Source: UBA2428 sp002343545 (GTDB lineage: Bacteria > Bdellovibrionota > UBA2428). Taken from it: 64,000 nucleotides of DNA. The translations under genes were made by a program, and so were the position numbers. Location: contig CALFZE010000057.1 in the NCBI GenBank assembly GCA_937952285.1, forward strand, positions 32,953-96,952, given 5' to 3'. Below, piece by piece: positions 8,849 to 17,238 of the stretch. Every line of letters begins with the position of its first letter. Positions within the stretch are counted from its first letter, which is position 1. A model generated the notes under the pieces. The model saw only the letters and a list, made by a program, of their open reading frames with translations, was not told where the DNA came from and did not search any database.

Positions 8849-9895
8849 GTGTCCAAGCGCTTTCGTCGCGTCGCTGAAGTCTGGAGTCGGCCCGAGTCGC
8901 TGGTGGCCGAACTCGTTCGCCTGGGCTTTCTCGAGCCGGGCGCGGGCGAGGTCGCCGCGCGCGTCGTCGCTCGGCACTACGACGCCTTGAGCGTGCCGCG
9001 CTCCTCGGAAACGCCCGAGGCGGACGCCTCCGTTTACACCTACGCCGAGAATCCGCGTCGCCTGTCGCCGGCGGCCTTCGGTCTCGTTTTCGTGGGCTTC
9101 GACCCCGAGGACGACGCGCGCCCGCTTTTGCGCGTGCGCGAGCCCGCGGCCGCGCTCGACTTCGTGCTCGGGCACGTCCGCGCGCCGGAGTGGCACGGGG
9201 AATCCCACGCCGTCCCCAAGGGCGTCGTGGCCGAGGCCGGCGTCGTCATCGGTCCCGACTGCGAGATCGGCGAGGGCACCGTGCTCGAAACGGGGGTCCG
9301 GCTCGGCGCGCGCGTGCGCATCGGCCGCGACGGCCGGATCGGCGCGCATTCGCGCATCGCCGACGACTGCGAGCTCGGTGACGAGTGTCGTTTGACGGGA
9401 TCCGTGTCGATCGGCGGCCAGGGCTTCGGCTTCGTCAAGTATCCCGGCGAGTCCGGCCGCCGACCGCGCGTCCACGTGGGCCGCGTCGTCGTGGGGACCG
9501 GCGTTCGTCTGGGCGCCTTCGTCGCGATCGACCGCGGGGTTTTCGAGGACACGCAGGTCGGCGACGGCGGCGCCTTCGATAACATCGTGCAGGTCGGCCA
9601 TAACTGCGTCGTCGGCCGGGAGGCCGTGCTTTGCAGCTTCGTGGGGCTCTCGGGCTCGACGGAGCTCGGCGATCGCGTGACCCTCGCGGGCCTCGTCGGC
9701 ACGAAGGGGCACATGCGCATCGGCCACGACGTCACGGTCGCCGCGCAGAGCGGCGTCAGCGCGGACGTTCCGGACGGCCAAGTCGTGAAAGGTTATCCGC
9801 CCCGCCCCTTGGCGGAGGCGCTCAAAATTCAAGCACTCGTGGGCCGCTTGCCCGAATTCTTCGCGCGGCTCAAAAAGTTGGAGGAAAAACCGTGA
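8849..9895 (+). CDS. lpxD: UDP-3-O-acylglucosamine N-acyltransferase LpxD
   Basis: A 348-residue cytosolic acyltransferase adding the N-linked acyl chain at the third step of lipid A synthesis. An N-terminal uridine-binding domain (about 1-105) precedes a left-handed beta-helix of hexapeptide repeats (about 110-310). The catalytic histidine lies in D-N-I-V-Q-V-G-H-N-C-V-V-G. A C-terminal helix closes the trimer. The start is GTG 8849. The stop overlaps the fabZ start by 4 nt (GTGA), so translation is coupled. Confidence 0.95.
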   Translation: MSKRFRRVAEVWSRPESLVAELVRLGFLEPGAGEVAARVVARHYDALSVPRSSETPEADASVYTYAENPRRLSPAAFGLVFVGFDPEDDARPLLRVREPAAALDFVLGHVRAPEWHGESHAVPKGVVAEAGVVIGPDCEIGEGTVLETGVRLGARVRIGRDGRIGAHSRIADDCELGDECRLTGSVSIGGQGFGFVKYPGESGRRPRVHVGRVVVGTGVRLGAFVAIDRGVFEDTQVGDGGAFDNIVQVGHNCVVGREAVLCSFVGLSGSTELGDRVTLAGLVGTKGHMRIGHDVTVAAQSGVSADVPDGQVVKGYPPRPLAEALKIQALVGRLPEFFARLKKLEEKP

Positions 9896-10350
9896 TCTCG
9901 AGCGAGCCTTATCTCAGCATCCCGCACCGTCCCCCTTTCATCTGGGTGACGCGTCTCATGAAGCGCAACGAAAACGGCAGCGCGGGCGAGGTCGAGTACG
10001 ATCTCACGCCCGACGTCGACGTTCTGCGCGGGCATTTTCCCGGCGACCCGATCTTCCCGGGGGTGCTGCAGATCGAGGCCGCCGCGCAGGCCTGCTGCTG
10101 GATCTACCTGGGCGTGCTCCCCCCCGGTACGAAGCCGGCCGACGTGCGCTTCGTCTCGGTCGACAAATACAAGTTCAAGCGCCCCGTGGCGCCGCCCTGT
10201 ACGCTCACCATCCGCGGACAGGAGATCTCCCGGCGCGGTACGCTCTACTACTGGGGCGTCGAAGTCCTCATGAACGGCGAGGTCGTGTCGGAAGGCAGCT
10301 TCTGGTTGAAGCTCGTGAACCCGCCCGTGCTTCCCGAAAACCAGGCTTGA
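9892..10350 (+). CDS. fabZ: 3-hydroxyacyl-ACP dehydratase FabZ
   Basis: A 152-residue hot-dog-fold dehydratase that dehydrates 3-hydroxyacyl-ACP in fatty acid elongation and competes with LpxA/LpxD for the same acyl-ACP pool. The catalytic His is in R-G-H-F-P-G-D-P and the Glu in P-G-V-L-Q-I-E-A-A-A-Q. The N-terminal signature is H-R-P-P-F-I-W-V, slightly divergent from the usual H-R-Y-P-F-L-L-V. The start is GTG 9892 overlapping the lpxD stop; the same frame upstream is an lpxD shadow. lpxA follows after 7 bp. Position within the lpx run is canonical. Confidence 0.93.
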   Translation: MISSEPYLSIPHRPPFIWVTRLMKRNENGSAGEVEYDLTPDVDVLRGHFPGDPIFPGVLQIEAAAQACCWIYLGVLPPGTKPADVRFVSVDKYKFKRPVAPPCTLTIRGQEISRRGTLYYWGVEVLMNGEVVSEGSFWLKLVNPPVLPENQA

Positions 10351-10357
10351 GGTCGCG

Positions 10358-11140
10358 GTGAGCGCCGAAGTCAAAATCCACCCGACGGCCCTCGTCGAGG
10401 CCGGCGCCGAGTTAGGCGCGGGCGTCGAGATCGGCCCCTTCTGCCGCGTCGGCGCGGGCGTTCGCGTTGGCGACCGGACCCGGCTCCTCTCGCACGCCAT
10501 TCTCGAGGGCGACACGACCTTGGGCGTCGACAATCTCGTTTATCCCTTCAGCGTGCTCGGGGGACCGCCCCAGGACCTGAGCTACAAGGGCGAGCCGACC
10601 CGCGTCGTCATCGGCGATCGCAACACCTTCCGCGAGTCTTCGACGGTCTCGCGCGGAACGGCCAAGGACCGCGCCCTCACGACGATCGGCTCGGACAATT
10701 ACCTCATGACGGGGGCGCACGTCGCCCATGACTGCATCGTGGGGAACCGCAACACCCTCGTGAACCAGTCGGCCCTCGCGGGGCACGTCGAGATCGGGAA
10801 TTTCGTCGTGGTGGGCGGTCTTACGGCCGTCATCCAGCGTTGTCGCGTGGGCGACCACGTTTTCATCGGCGCGACCTCGGTCGTGCGCCGCGACGTGCCG
10901 CCCTTCCTGAGCGTGAAGGATTTCTCCGAGGTCGCCGGACCGAACCTCGTCGGGCTCAAGCGGGCCGGTTACACCGAAGAAGAAGTGCGCATGGCGCGCG
11001 AATTCTTCAAGATCCTTTACCTCGGGCACCAAACGACCGAGAAGGCCATCGACGAGATCGAAAAACTTTATGGCACGAGTCCCTTCGCCCGGAGGTTTAT
11101 TGATTTCGTGAAAGGCACTAAGATCGGGATTCAGAGGTAA
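10358..11140 (+). CDS. lpxA: UDP-N-acetylglucosamine O-acyltransferase LpxA
   Basis: A 260-residue trimeric left-handed beta-helix enzyme that transfers a 3-hydroxyacyl chain to UDP-GlcNAc, the first step of lipid A synthesis. It opens with I-H-P-T-A-L-V and carries the catalytic-His segment A-H-V-A-H-D-C-I-V-G-N-R. G-P-P-Q-D at about residues 68-72 is a family constant. The helical C-terminal domain follows from about residue 190. The start is GTG 10358, 7 bp after fabZ. Length is normal. Confidence 0.95.
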   Translation: MSAEVKIHPTALVEAGAELGAGVEIGPFCRVGAGVRVGDRTRLLSHAILEGDTTLGVDNLVYPFSVLGGPPQDLSYKGEPTRVVIGDRNTFRESSTVSRGTAKDRALTTIGSDNYLMTGAHVAHDCIVGNRNTLVNQSALAGHVEIGNFVVVGGLTAVIQRCRVGDHVFIGATSVVRRDVPPFLSVKDFSEVAGPNLVGLKRAGYTEEEVRMAREFFKILYLGHQTTEKAIDEIEKLYGTSPFARRFIDFVKGTKIGIQR

Positions 11141-11148
11141 TCCCATCG

Positions 11149-12225
11149 ATGTCGAAAAAAAGCGGGGCCGGCGGATCGGGATCGGCCCTCGGTACGAATA
11201 GCGTCCGTTTTGCGGTGGTCGGCGCGGGCCATATGGGCGCCAACCACATCAAGAAGATCCGCGCCCTCGGCCCGACGATCGGAGCCCGCGTGGCGGTTAT
11301 CGTCGAGCCCGACGAGCTGCGGGCGACCGCGCTCGCGCGCGAGTTTCCGGAGAATGAGCGTCCGCAGATCATCTCGAACCTCGGCCTGTTGGGCGAGGTC
11401 GGTTCGGACCATTATCCCGAAGCCGCGATCGTCGCGGTGCCCGCCAGCATCCACAACGAGACGACGCTCGCCTGCCTCGAGCAGGGGCTCCACGTTCTCG
11501 TCGAGAAGCCGCTCGGCTTTTCGGCGCTGGATTGCCGCGAGCTCGGCACGGCCGCCGCGAAAGCGCGCAAGGTCCTTCAGGTCGGCATGCTCGAGCGCTG
11601 GTCGCTCGCGCACCTCTGGCAGGATTGGAAGCCGGCTCGGGGCCCCTGGACGATCAACGCCGTCCGCAGCGGGCCCTTCGTGCCGCGCGTCGGCGACACC
11701 GACGTCATCCATGACCTCATGATCCACGACATCGATCTCTTCGCGATGCTGAACTCGATGTACGACCTCGCCCCCGTGAAAACGGTGCGCGCGTGGGGCC
11801 GCAAGCTCCGCTCGGGCATGCTGGACTACGCCATCGTGGCGCTCGACCTCGAGGACGGCGGCATGGCCCGCTTCTTCGCGTCGCGCCTCTCGGCCGAAGC
11901 TTCGCGCGGTTGGGAGATGACGGGCCCCGGGTGGCACGCCTCGATCGATTTCATGCGCCGCAGCCTTAAGCGCTTCGAGCGCGTGGGCCGCGGGATGGAC
12001 GCCTTCCAGGCCAAGGAAACGCAGTGGGCCGGCGGCGATCCGCTCGGTCTCGAGATCACGGCTTTCGTGCGCAACGTGCGCGGCGAACTGGAAAGCTGCG
12101 AGGAGACGATTTCCGCCACGCGGAACTTCGCTTCGCTCGATCACTTCCTGCCGACGCCCAAAACCGTGTTGCGTAGCCACGAGCTCATCGACGAAGTTTT
12201 GAGCTGCATCAAGGTCCTCGACTAG
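11149..12225 (+). CDS. Gfo/Idh/MocA family oxidoreductase in the lipid A operon
   Basis: A 358-residue NAD(P)-dependent oxidoreductase. The Rossmann motif G-A-G-H-M-G is at about residues 24-29, the E-K-P motif is in V-E-K-P-L-G near residue 113, and H-D-L-M-I-H-D-I-D-L-F is the usual catalytic-face segment. It sits between lpxA and lpxB with gaps of 8 and 9 bp, so it probably acts on a nucleotide sugar in the lipid A pathway. By family it resembles GnnA, which oxidises UDP-GlcNAc at C3 for 3-amino sugar lipid A, but no GnnB transaminase is adjacent. The slot is where lpxI often lies in other bacteria. The substrate is unproven. Confidence 0.8.
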   Translation: MSKKSGAGGSGSALGTNSVRFAVVGAGHMGANHIKKIRALGPTIGARVAVIVEPDELRATALAREFPENERPQIISNLGLLGEVGSDHYPEAAIVAVPASIHNETTLACLEQGLHVLVEKPLGFSALDCRELGTAAAKARKVLQVGMLERWSLAHLWQDWKPARGPWTINAVRSGPFVPRVGDTDVIHDLMIHDIDLFAMLNSMYDLAPVKTVRAWGRKLRSGMLDYAIVALDLEDGGMARFFASRLSAEASRGWEMTGPGWHASIDFMRRSLKRFERVGRGMDAFQAKETQWAGGDPLGLEITAFVRNVRGELESCEETISATRNFASLDHFLPTPKTVLRSHELIDEVLSCIKVLD

Positions 12226-12234
12226 GTCGCGACG

Positions 12235-13434
12235 ATGGCGACGCGACGGATCCTCGTATCGGCCGGCGACCCTTCGGGGGATCTGATCCTCTCGCACATC
12301 GTCGAGGCCCTGCGCAAACTCTCGCCCGAGCCGCTCGAGTTCGAAGGCCTGGCGGGCCCGCAGTCCGCGGCCGCGGGGGTCAAGCTGCTCGCGGAGTCGA
12401 GCGACGTGGCCGTCGTCGGCATCTGGGAAGTTCTCGCGCGACTGCGCACGATCTTCGGCGTGCTCGCGCGGCTCGAGGCCCGGCTCCCCGAAGTCGATTC
12501 GCTTTTGTGCGTCGACTTCCCGGATTTCAACCTCAAGCTCGCGAAGATGGCGCAAGCGCGCGGTCGTCCCGTGGACTACGTCGTGGCCCCGCAGGTTTGG
12601 GCCTGGCGCGGCGGACGCATGCCGCTCATTCGCCGCCTCGTGCGTCGCCTTTACCCGGCGCTTCCCTTCGAGGAAGAGCTCTTCGTGGACGCGGGCGTCA
12701 GCGCCAAGTTCATGGGCCACCCGCTCCGCGACGATCTGCCGCCGCGCAACCGCATGGGCGCGCGCGAAGAGATGGGGCTCGCGCGCGACGCGAGCCTGCT
12801 CGCCGTGCTGCCGGGCTCGCGCATCGGCGAGATCCAACGCCACTTGCCGCTGCTCCTCGACACCTGGGAGCAGTTCCGCGTTCTCCGCCGTCGCCGCGTC
12901 CTCAAGGGCGAATGGAAGGCGCTCCTGCCCCTCGCGCCGGGTTGGGACGAGCCCAAGTTCTTCGGCATCCTCAAGGCCCCGGACGCCGAGCGTTTGCGCG
13001 CGCTCCTCGCGAGCGGGGAATGGGTTCTGGCCCGGGACTCGCGCCGCGTGCTCATGGCCGCCGACTTCGGTTGGGTGGCTTCGGGAACGGCCACGCTCGA
13101 AGCGGCCTACTACCAATTGCCGCATATTCTCTTCTACCGCCTGAGCGGCTTCTCGGCCTTCTTGATCCGCCGGATGAGCCGGTACTTCACCGAGGAAGGC
13201 GGCTCGGCCGGCTTGCCGAACATCCTTTTGGGCCGCCCCGTCATTCCGGAGTTGCTGCAGGACGATCTCTCGCCGACCCGTCTGGCCGCCGAGTCGGTCG
13301 AGTTGCTCACGGATCCCGTCCGCATGAACACGCTCCGCAAGAGTCTCCGCTTCGTGCCCAAGAAGTTGGGCGAAGTCGGCGTGGCCGAGCGGATCGCGGC
13401 CGATCTCCTGGCCGTCTGGAAGCGCCCGACATGA
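12235..13434 (+). CDS. lpxB: Lipid-A-disaccharide synthase LpxB
   Basis: A 399-residue GT19 glycosyltransferase joining UDP-2,3-diacylglucosamine to lipid X. Motifs in order: S-A-G-D-P-S-G-D (about 8-15), V-D-F-P-D-F-N, A-P-Q-V-W-A-W-R, G-H-P-L-R-D, L-P-G-S-R-x-x-E-I-x-R-H-L-P and S-G-T-A-T-L-E-A. All are family constants. It is slightly longer than the E. coli enzyme, from an insertion around residues 205-260. Its TGA overlaps the lpxK ATG (ATGA at 13431-13434). Confidence 0.95.
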   Translation: MATRRILVSAGDPSGDLILSHIVEALRKLSPEPLEFEGLAGPQSAAAGVKLLAESSDVAVVGIWEVLARLRTIFGVLARLEARLPEVDSLLCVDFPDFNLKLAKMAQARGRPVDYVVAPQVWAWRGGRMPLIRRLVRRLYPALPFEEELFVDAGVSAKFMGHPLRDDLPPRNRMGAREEMGLARDASLLAVLPGSRIGEIQRHLPLLLDTWEQFRVLRRRRVLKGEWKALLPLAPGWDEPKFFGILKAPDAERLRALLASGEWVLARDSRRVLMAADFGWVASGTATLEAAYYQLPHILFYRLSGFSAFLIRRMSRYFTEEGGSAGLPNILLGRPVIPELLQDDLSPTRLAAESVELLTDPVRMNTLRKSLRFVPKKLGEVGVAERIAADLLAVWKRPT

Positions 13435-14374
13435 AGGGGCTCGCGTTAGGGACGCTCGCGCGTCTCTACGGCCTCGCGACTCGCGTCGACCGAACGCTCA
13501 CGCGCTCGCGTCGTCTCCCGCGCCCCGTCGTCTCGGTGGGCAACGTCGCCCTGGGCGGCCGTGGCAAGACCCCCTTCGTCATCGAGCTCGCCCGTCGTCT
13601 CGTCGCTTCGGGCGCGAAGCCCGTCGTGCTCACGCGCGGCTACGGCCGCTCGGTCGCGACGCCCGTCACGATCGACGCCGCTTCCCTCGAGACTTTGGGC
13701 GCCGACGTCACCGGCGACGAGCCGCTCGAGATCGCGTGGCGCGCCGGCGTGACCGTGCTCGTCGGCGCCAAGCGCGGCGCGAACGCGCTGGGTTACCTGC
13801 GCGCGGGGGGCGAGGCCACGCACTTCCTGCTCGACGACGGCTTTCAGCATTGGGCGCTCCGCCGCGACTTCGACGTCGTGCTGCTCGATCCCGCCGACGA
13901 GACGGACCGCCTCGTTCCCGCGGGCCGCCTGCGCGAAGCGGCGTCGGCCGCCGCGCGTGCGGATCTCGCGATCTGCCGCGACCGGGACTTCCGCAAGCGC
14001 ACGCGCTTGCGCTGCGCCCCCGCGCTCCCGCCGCCCGCCGCCCGCATCGTCTCGACCCGGGCGCCCGACCCGGGCTTCGCGCTCGACGTTGAGGGCCTGC
14101 TCGGTCCGCGCGACTTCGTGCGCCTGCCCGACCACGCCCCCGCGCCCGAGATGCTGCGGGCCCTGCGCTCGGCGGGCGCGACTGGATCGTCGGGCCGAAG
14201 GAAGCCGTCAAGTTGCTCACCGCGGTCGAGCGGCGCGCGCTCTCGGCGAGCGGCGTCGTGCGCGACGTGCGCGCGCTCGGGGCCGGACATTCCTTCTATC
14301 TCGTCGAACCCGAGCTCGAGTTCGTCGACCCCGGCTTCTGGCCGGCTTTGCTCGCGAGGTTGCCCCGCCCATGA
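13431..14374 (+). pseudogene. lpxK: lpxK, tetraacyldisaccharide 4'-kinase, with one frame disruption
   Basis: The first ~250 codons read as LpxK: the P-loop V-G-N-V-A-L-G-G-R-G-K-T is near residues 37-48, then T-R-G-Y-G-R, and D-D-G-F-Q-H-W near residue 138. Around 14170-14182 the homology jumps to the frame beginning at 14180 (D-W-I-V-G-P-K-E-A-V-K-L-L, matching the conserved T-E-K-D-A-V-K region). That frame ends in TGA at 14372-14374, overlapping the next ATG by 4 nt as elsewhere in the operon. The shift equals loss of one base. No slippery heptamer is visible. A sequencing error is the simplest explanation; a real mutation would remove 4'-phosphorylation. Confidence 0.8.
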
Positions 14375-15297
14375 CCCTGCGTGAACTCAGTCAGGAACTC
14401 CTCTACCGCGCCTTCGAGGGCTTCGGCGCCCTCGTGCTGTGGACCCCTTGGCCGGTGAAGCGCGCCTTCTCGCGCGTGGGCGGCCGCGCGCTTTACCGAA
14501 TCCTCGGCCGCCGGCGCCGGGTCATCCTGCATAACCTCGTGCGCGCCTTTCCGCGCGCGGAGTCCGAGCCGATGGCGGACTACGCCGCGCGCCTCGAGGC
14601 GATCGGTCGCGGCCACTGCGCCAATATCCTGCTCGTGCTGCTCGAGATCTTCGAGCGCTTCCACTGGAGCGACGAGGTCGTGCGTCGCAAGGTCCGCGTC
14701 GTGGGGCGTGAGCATCTCGAGGCGGCCGAACGCGGGGGCGGATACTTTCTGCTCACCGCGCACATCGGCAACTGGGAGCTCATCAGCCGCGTCGTCGTCT
14801 CGCTCGGCGGTCGTCTCGCCATCATCACGAAGTACCTGCGCAACCGCTACTTCGACGATCTCTGGAAGCGAAGCCGTCGTCGTTACGGGCTCGACCTCTT
14901 GGAAGAGAGCGGATCGGGGTTGGGCGTGCTGCGCGCACTCAAGGCCGGACAGTGCGTGGGCTTCATCCTGGACCAGTACACGGGCCCGCCCCACGGCATC
15001 GAAGCCGATTTCTTCGGCGTGCGGACCTGGTGTCCGAAGGGCCTCGCCATCCTGAACGCCCGGGCAAAGGTTCCGATCTTGCCCATGTACTTGATCCGCA
15101 CGGAGGCGGGCAGCTACGAGTTCCACTTGGGGGCCGCCCTCCAGCTGCCCGAAGACACTCGCGCGCACGTCGAGGCCTGCAACCGCCTCATCGAGGACTG
15201 GGCGCACCGCTACCCCGAGCAGTTCCTTTGGCTGCACCGGCGCTTCAAGGGCGCGGTGGACTATTCGGCTCCCCTTCCGTGGGAAGGCGAAGTCTGA
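14371..15297 (+). CDS. LpxL/HtrB-type lipid A acyltransferase
   Basis: A 308-residue inner-membrane-associated acyltransferase that adds secondary acyl chains to lipid A. The H-x4-E catalytic motif is T-A-H-I-G-N-W-E (His at about residue 130). A hydrophobic N-terminal segment (about 12-35) can anchor it. D-Q-Y-T-G-P and the C-terminal W-L-H-R-R-F-K are typical of the family. The ATG at 14371 overlaps the frame-corrected lpxK stop by 4 nt. Whether it acts as LpxL or LpxM cannot be decided from sequence alone. Confidence 0.9.
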   Translation: MTLRELSQELLYRAFEGFGALVLWTPWPVKRAFSRVGGRALYRILGRRRRVILHNLVRAFPRAESEPMADYAARLEAIGRGHCANILLVLLEIFERFHWSDEVVRRKVRVVGREHLEAAERGGGYFLLTAHIGNWELISRVVVSLGGRLAIITKYLRNRYFDDLWKRSRRRYGLDLLEESGSGLGVLRALKAGQCVGFILDQYTGPPHGIEADFFGVRTWCPKGLAILNARAKVPILPMYLIRTEAGSYEFHLGAALQLPEDTRAHVEACNRLIEDWAHRYPEQFLWLHRRFKGAVDYSAPLPWEGEV

Positions 15298-15312
15298 GAG
15301 AATCTCGGGATC

Positions 15313-16389
15313 ATGGCTGGGGTTCGTTTCGCCGTTCCGCTCGCGTTCGCGACCCTCGCGGGTTGCGCGTCTTCGCTCGTCTCGCGGGAGGAGATCGACA
15401 AGAACATCCAGCCCCCGCCGGAGCTCGCGCAGAAGATCGAAGCCCTCGACCCGGCCACGCTGCCGAGCCCGGCGCCGACGCCCGCTCCGTCTCCCGTCGT
15501 CGCCCCCGCGAAGGAAAGCCGCGCGAAGAAGCCGGCTCGCCGCGCGCAGGCCGCCGCCGCTCCCGCCAAGCCGATGCCGACGACGACGGCCCCCCCGTCG
15601 CCCGCGACCTGGTCGCCCACGCACTGGCCCTACGGGGTGGGGGAGCGGATCAACTGGGCCATGCGCTGGGGCGTCATCGAAGGCGGTAACATCACGCTGA
15701 ACGTCGAGGAGCCCAAGGTCCTCGAGGGCGTGCCCGTGCTCCACTATCGCGGCGTCATCAAAAGCTCGCGCCTGCTCGAGTTCGTCTACAAGATCGACGA
15801 CGAGATCATCTCTTGGGTCCGCTTGGCCGACCACTTGCCCCTGCGCCACGAGATCCACCAGAACGAAAGCGGTCGCCAGGGCAAGCGCGTCGTCGTCTTC
15901 GACCCGGAAGGCGCCAAGGCCAAGTTTTTCGCGAAGGCCCGGCTCAAGGACGGCCGCGTCGAAGAGCACTTGCGCGAGGATCCGGTGACGAACCTTGCCC
16001 AGGATATCTTCGGCGCCATGTATTTCTACCGCTTCATCGATCGTCGGGACGGCATCACCTTCCCGATCCACGATCGTTGGCGGAACTGGGCCAACCAGCT
16101 GACTTATCTGGGCGAAGAAACGATCCGGGTGCCGGCGGGCGAATTCAAGACCCTTCATTACAAATTGCTTCCCCGCGTTCAGGGCTTCCTCGCTCCGCAG
16201 GGGGACGTCGAAGTTTGGTTGCGCGACGATCCGACCAAGGTGCTCGTGCGTTTCAAGGCCAAGATCAAGGTCGGTTCGGTCACGGGCGAGCTAACGGATT
16301 ACCAGCCGGGCCGTCCGATCGCTTTGCCGCTGCCCCGCATGAAGACGCCGACCGATCTGAGCGAGCTTGGCGAAGCGAAGGCCCGCTGA
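15313..16389 (+). CDS. DUF3108 lipoprotein
   Basis: A 358-residue predicted lipoprotein: the lipobox L-A-G-C places the modified Cys at residue 18. A Pro/Ala-rich low-complexity linker (about 50-100) leads into a DUF3108-like domain (about 108-335), which contains G-V-I-E-G-G-N-I-T-L and the family's repeated beta-hairpin pattern. DUF3108 proteins often occur near envelope genes, and this one sits between the lipid A acyltransferase and a glycosyltransferase that abuts its stop. A role in envelope or LPS maintenance is inferred only from context. Confidence 0.75.
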   Translation: MAGVRFAVPLAFATLAGCASSLVSREEIDKNIQPPPELAQKIEALDPATLPSPAPTPAPSPVVAPAKESRAKKPARRAQAAAAPAKPMPTTTAPPSPATWSPTHWPYGVGERINWAMRWGVIEGGNITLNVEEPKVLEGVPVLHYRGVIKSSRLLEFVYKIDDEIISWVRLADHLPLRHEIHQNESGRQGKRVVVFDPEGAKAKFFAKARLKDGRVEEHLREDPVTNLAQDIFGAMYFYRFIDRRDGITFPIHDRWRNWANQLTYLGEETIRVPAGEFKTLHYKLLPRVQGFLAPQGDVEVWLRDDPTKVLVRFKAKIKVGSVTGELTDYQPGRPIALPLPRMKTPTDLSELGEAKAR

Positions 16390-17238
16390 ATGTCCGTGCC
16401 GTCGTCTTCGTCTTTGGGGTCGCCTTTGCTCACGGTCGTCGTGCTCACGCTGAACGAGGCCGCACGCATCGGCCGCTGCGTGCGCTCGCTACGGGGCTTG
16501 CCGCCGCGAACCCGGCTCGTCATCCTGGACTCCTTTTCGAGCGACGAGACCGTGTCGGTGGCCCGCCAGGTTTGGAGCGAAATCGGCGGTTTAGAGGCTG
16601 ACTTTTGTTCGGTACTTGAGGAATGGAGGGGCTTCACGCGGGCCCGAAACCGCAGCCTCGAGCTTTGCTCGACGCCGTGGGCGCTCTGGGTGGACGCCGA
16701 CGAGTGGTTGAGCGAAGGGCTGGTCGAGGAGCTCGCCTCGCTCCGCGATTGGCCGAACGAAGTCGTCGTGGGTCGGATGCCTCGCCTGAACACTTTTCTC
16801 GGACGCGAAATCCGGCACGGGGGTTGGTTCCCCGACGTGAAGTCCCGCGTCGGTCGAGTTGGTCGCGTCGAGTGGAAGGGCGGGCCGCGCGGCGCCGACG
16901 TGCACGAGGACCTCGTCGCGATCGGGGACGGGGAGCGTCGCACGATGCGGGGCCTGCTTCGGCACGAGCCTTTTCGCGACGAAGCCGAGCAGCGAGACAC
17001 GAACGTCCGTTACTCGGCGCTGCTCGCCGCGGGTTTGGCCGAGAAGTGGCGCGACCGCGGTTTCGCGCCCCCCAAGTTCTTCGTGTGGGGCCGCGTCGTT
17101 TGGAAGTTCTTTGAGAACTACCTCTGGAAACGCGGCTGTTTGGACGGTCGCCCGGGTTTGCGCTTGGCTTTGGGCTCGGCATGGAGTCTGAAGGAACGCT
17201 ACCGTAAAGCCTTCGAGATTCGGGAAAGGGGGGCGTGA
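16390..17238 (+). CDS. Family 2 glycosyltransferase (WaaE/KdtX-like)
   Basis: A 282-residue GT-A glycosyltransferase. The nucleotide-sugar site begins with V-V-V-L-T-L-N-E-A at about residues 17-25, followed by I-L-D-S-F-S-S-D-E-T and the metal-binding W-V-D-A-D-E-W near residue 100. This arrangement matches the LPS-core WaaE/KdtX beta-glucosyltransferase group. It starts directly after the DUF3108 stop and overlaps the next glycosyltransferase by one base, so an LPS-core role is likely. Donor and acceptor sugars are unknown. Confidence 0.8.
   Translation: MSVPSSSSLGSPLLTVVVLTLNEAARIGRCVRSLRGLPPRTRLVILDSFSSDETVSVARQVWSEIGGLEADFCSVLEEWRGFTRARNRSLELCSTPWALWVDADEWLSEGLVEELASLRDWPNEVVVGRMPRLNTFLGREIRHGGWFPDVKSRVGRVGRVEWKGGPRGADVHEDLVAIGDGERRTMRGLLRHEPFRDEAEQRDTNVRYSALLAAGLAEKWRDRGFAPPKFFVWGRVVWKFFENYLWKRGCLDGRPGLRLALGSAWSLKERYRKAFEIRERGA

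Noticed and set aside
11131..13125. A long minus-strand frame opposite the oxidoreductase and lpxB
   Set aside because: No domain, no start context, and both plus-strand genes are unambiguous.
12507..13430. Plus-strand frame upstream of lpxK read as an N-terminal extension
   Set aside because: It overlaps lpxB in another frame and is Arg/Ala-rich shadow sequence; lpxK begins at ATG 13431 overlapping the lpxB stop.
14160..14190. Programmed ribosomal frameshift in lpxK
   Set aside because: No slippery heptamer, upstream SD-like stimulator or downstream stem was evident around the shift point.
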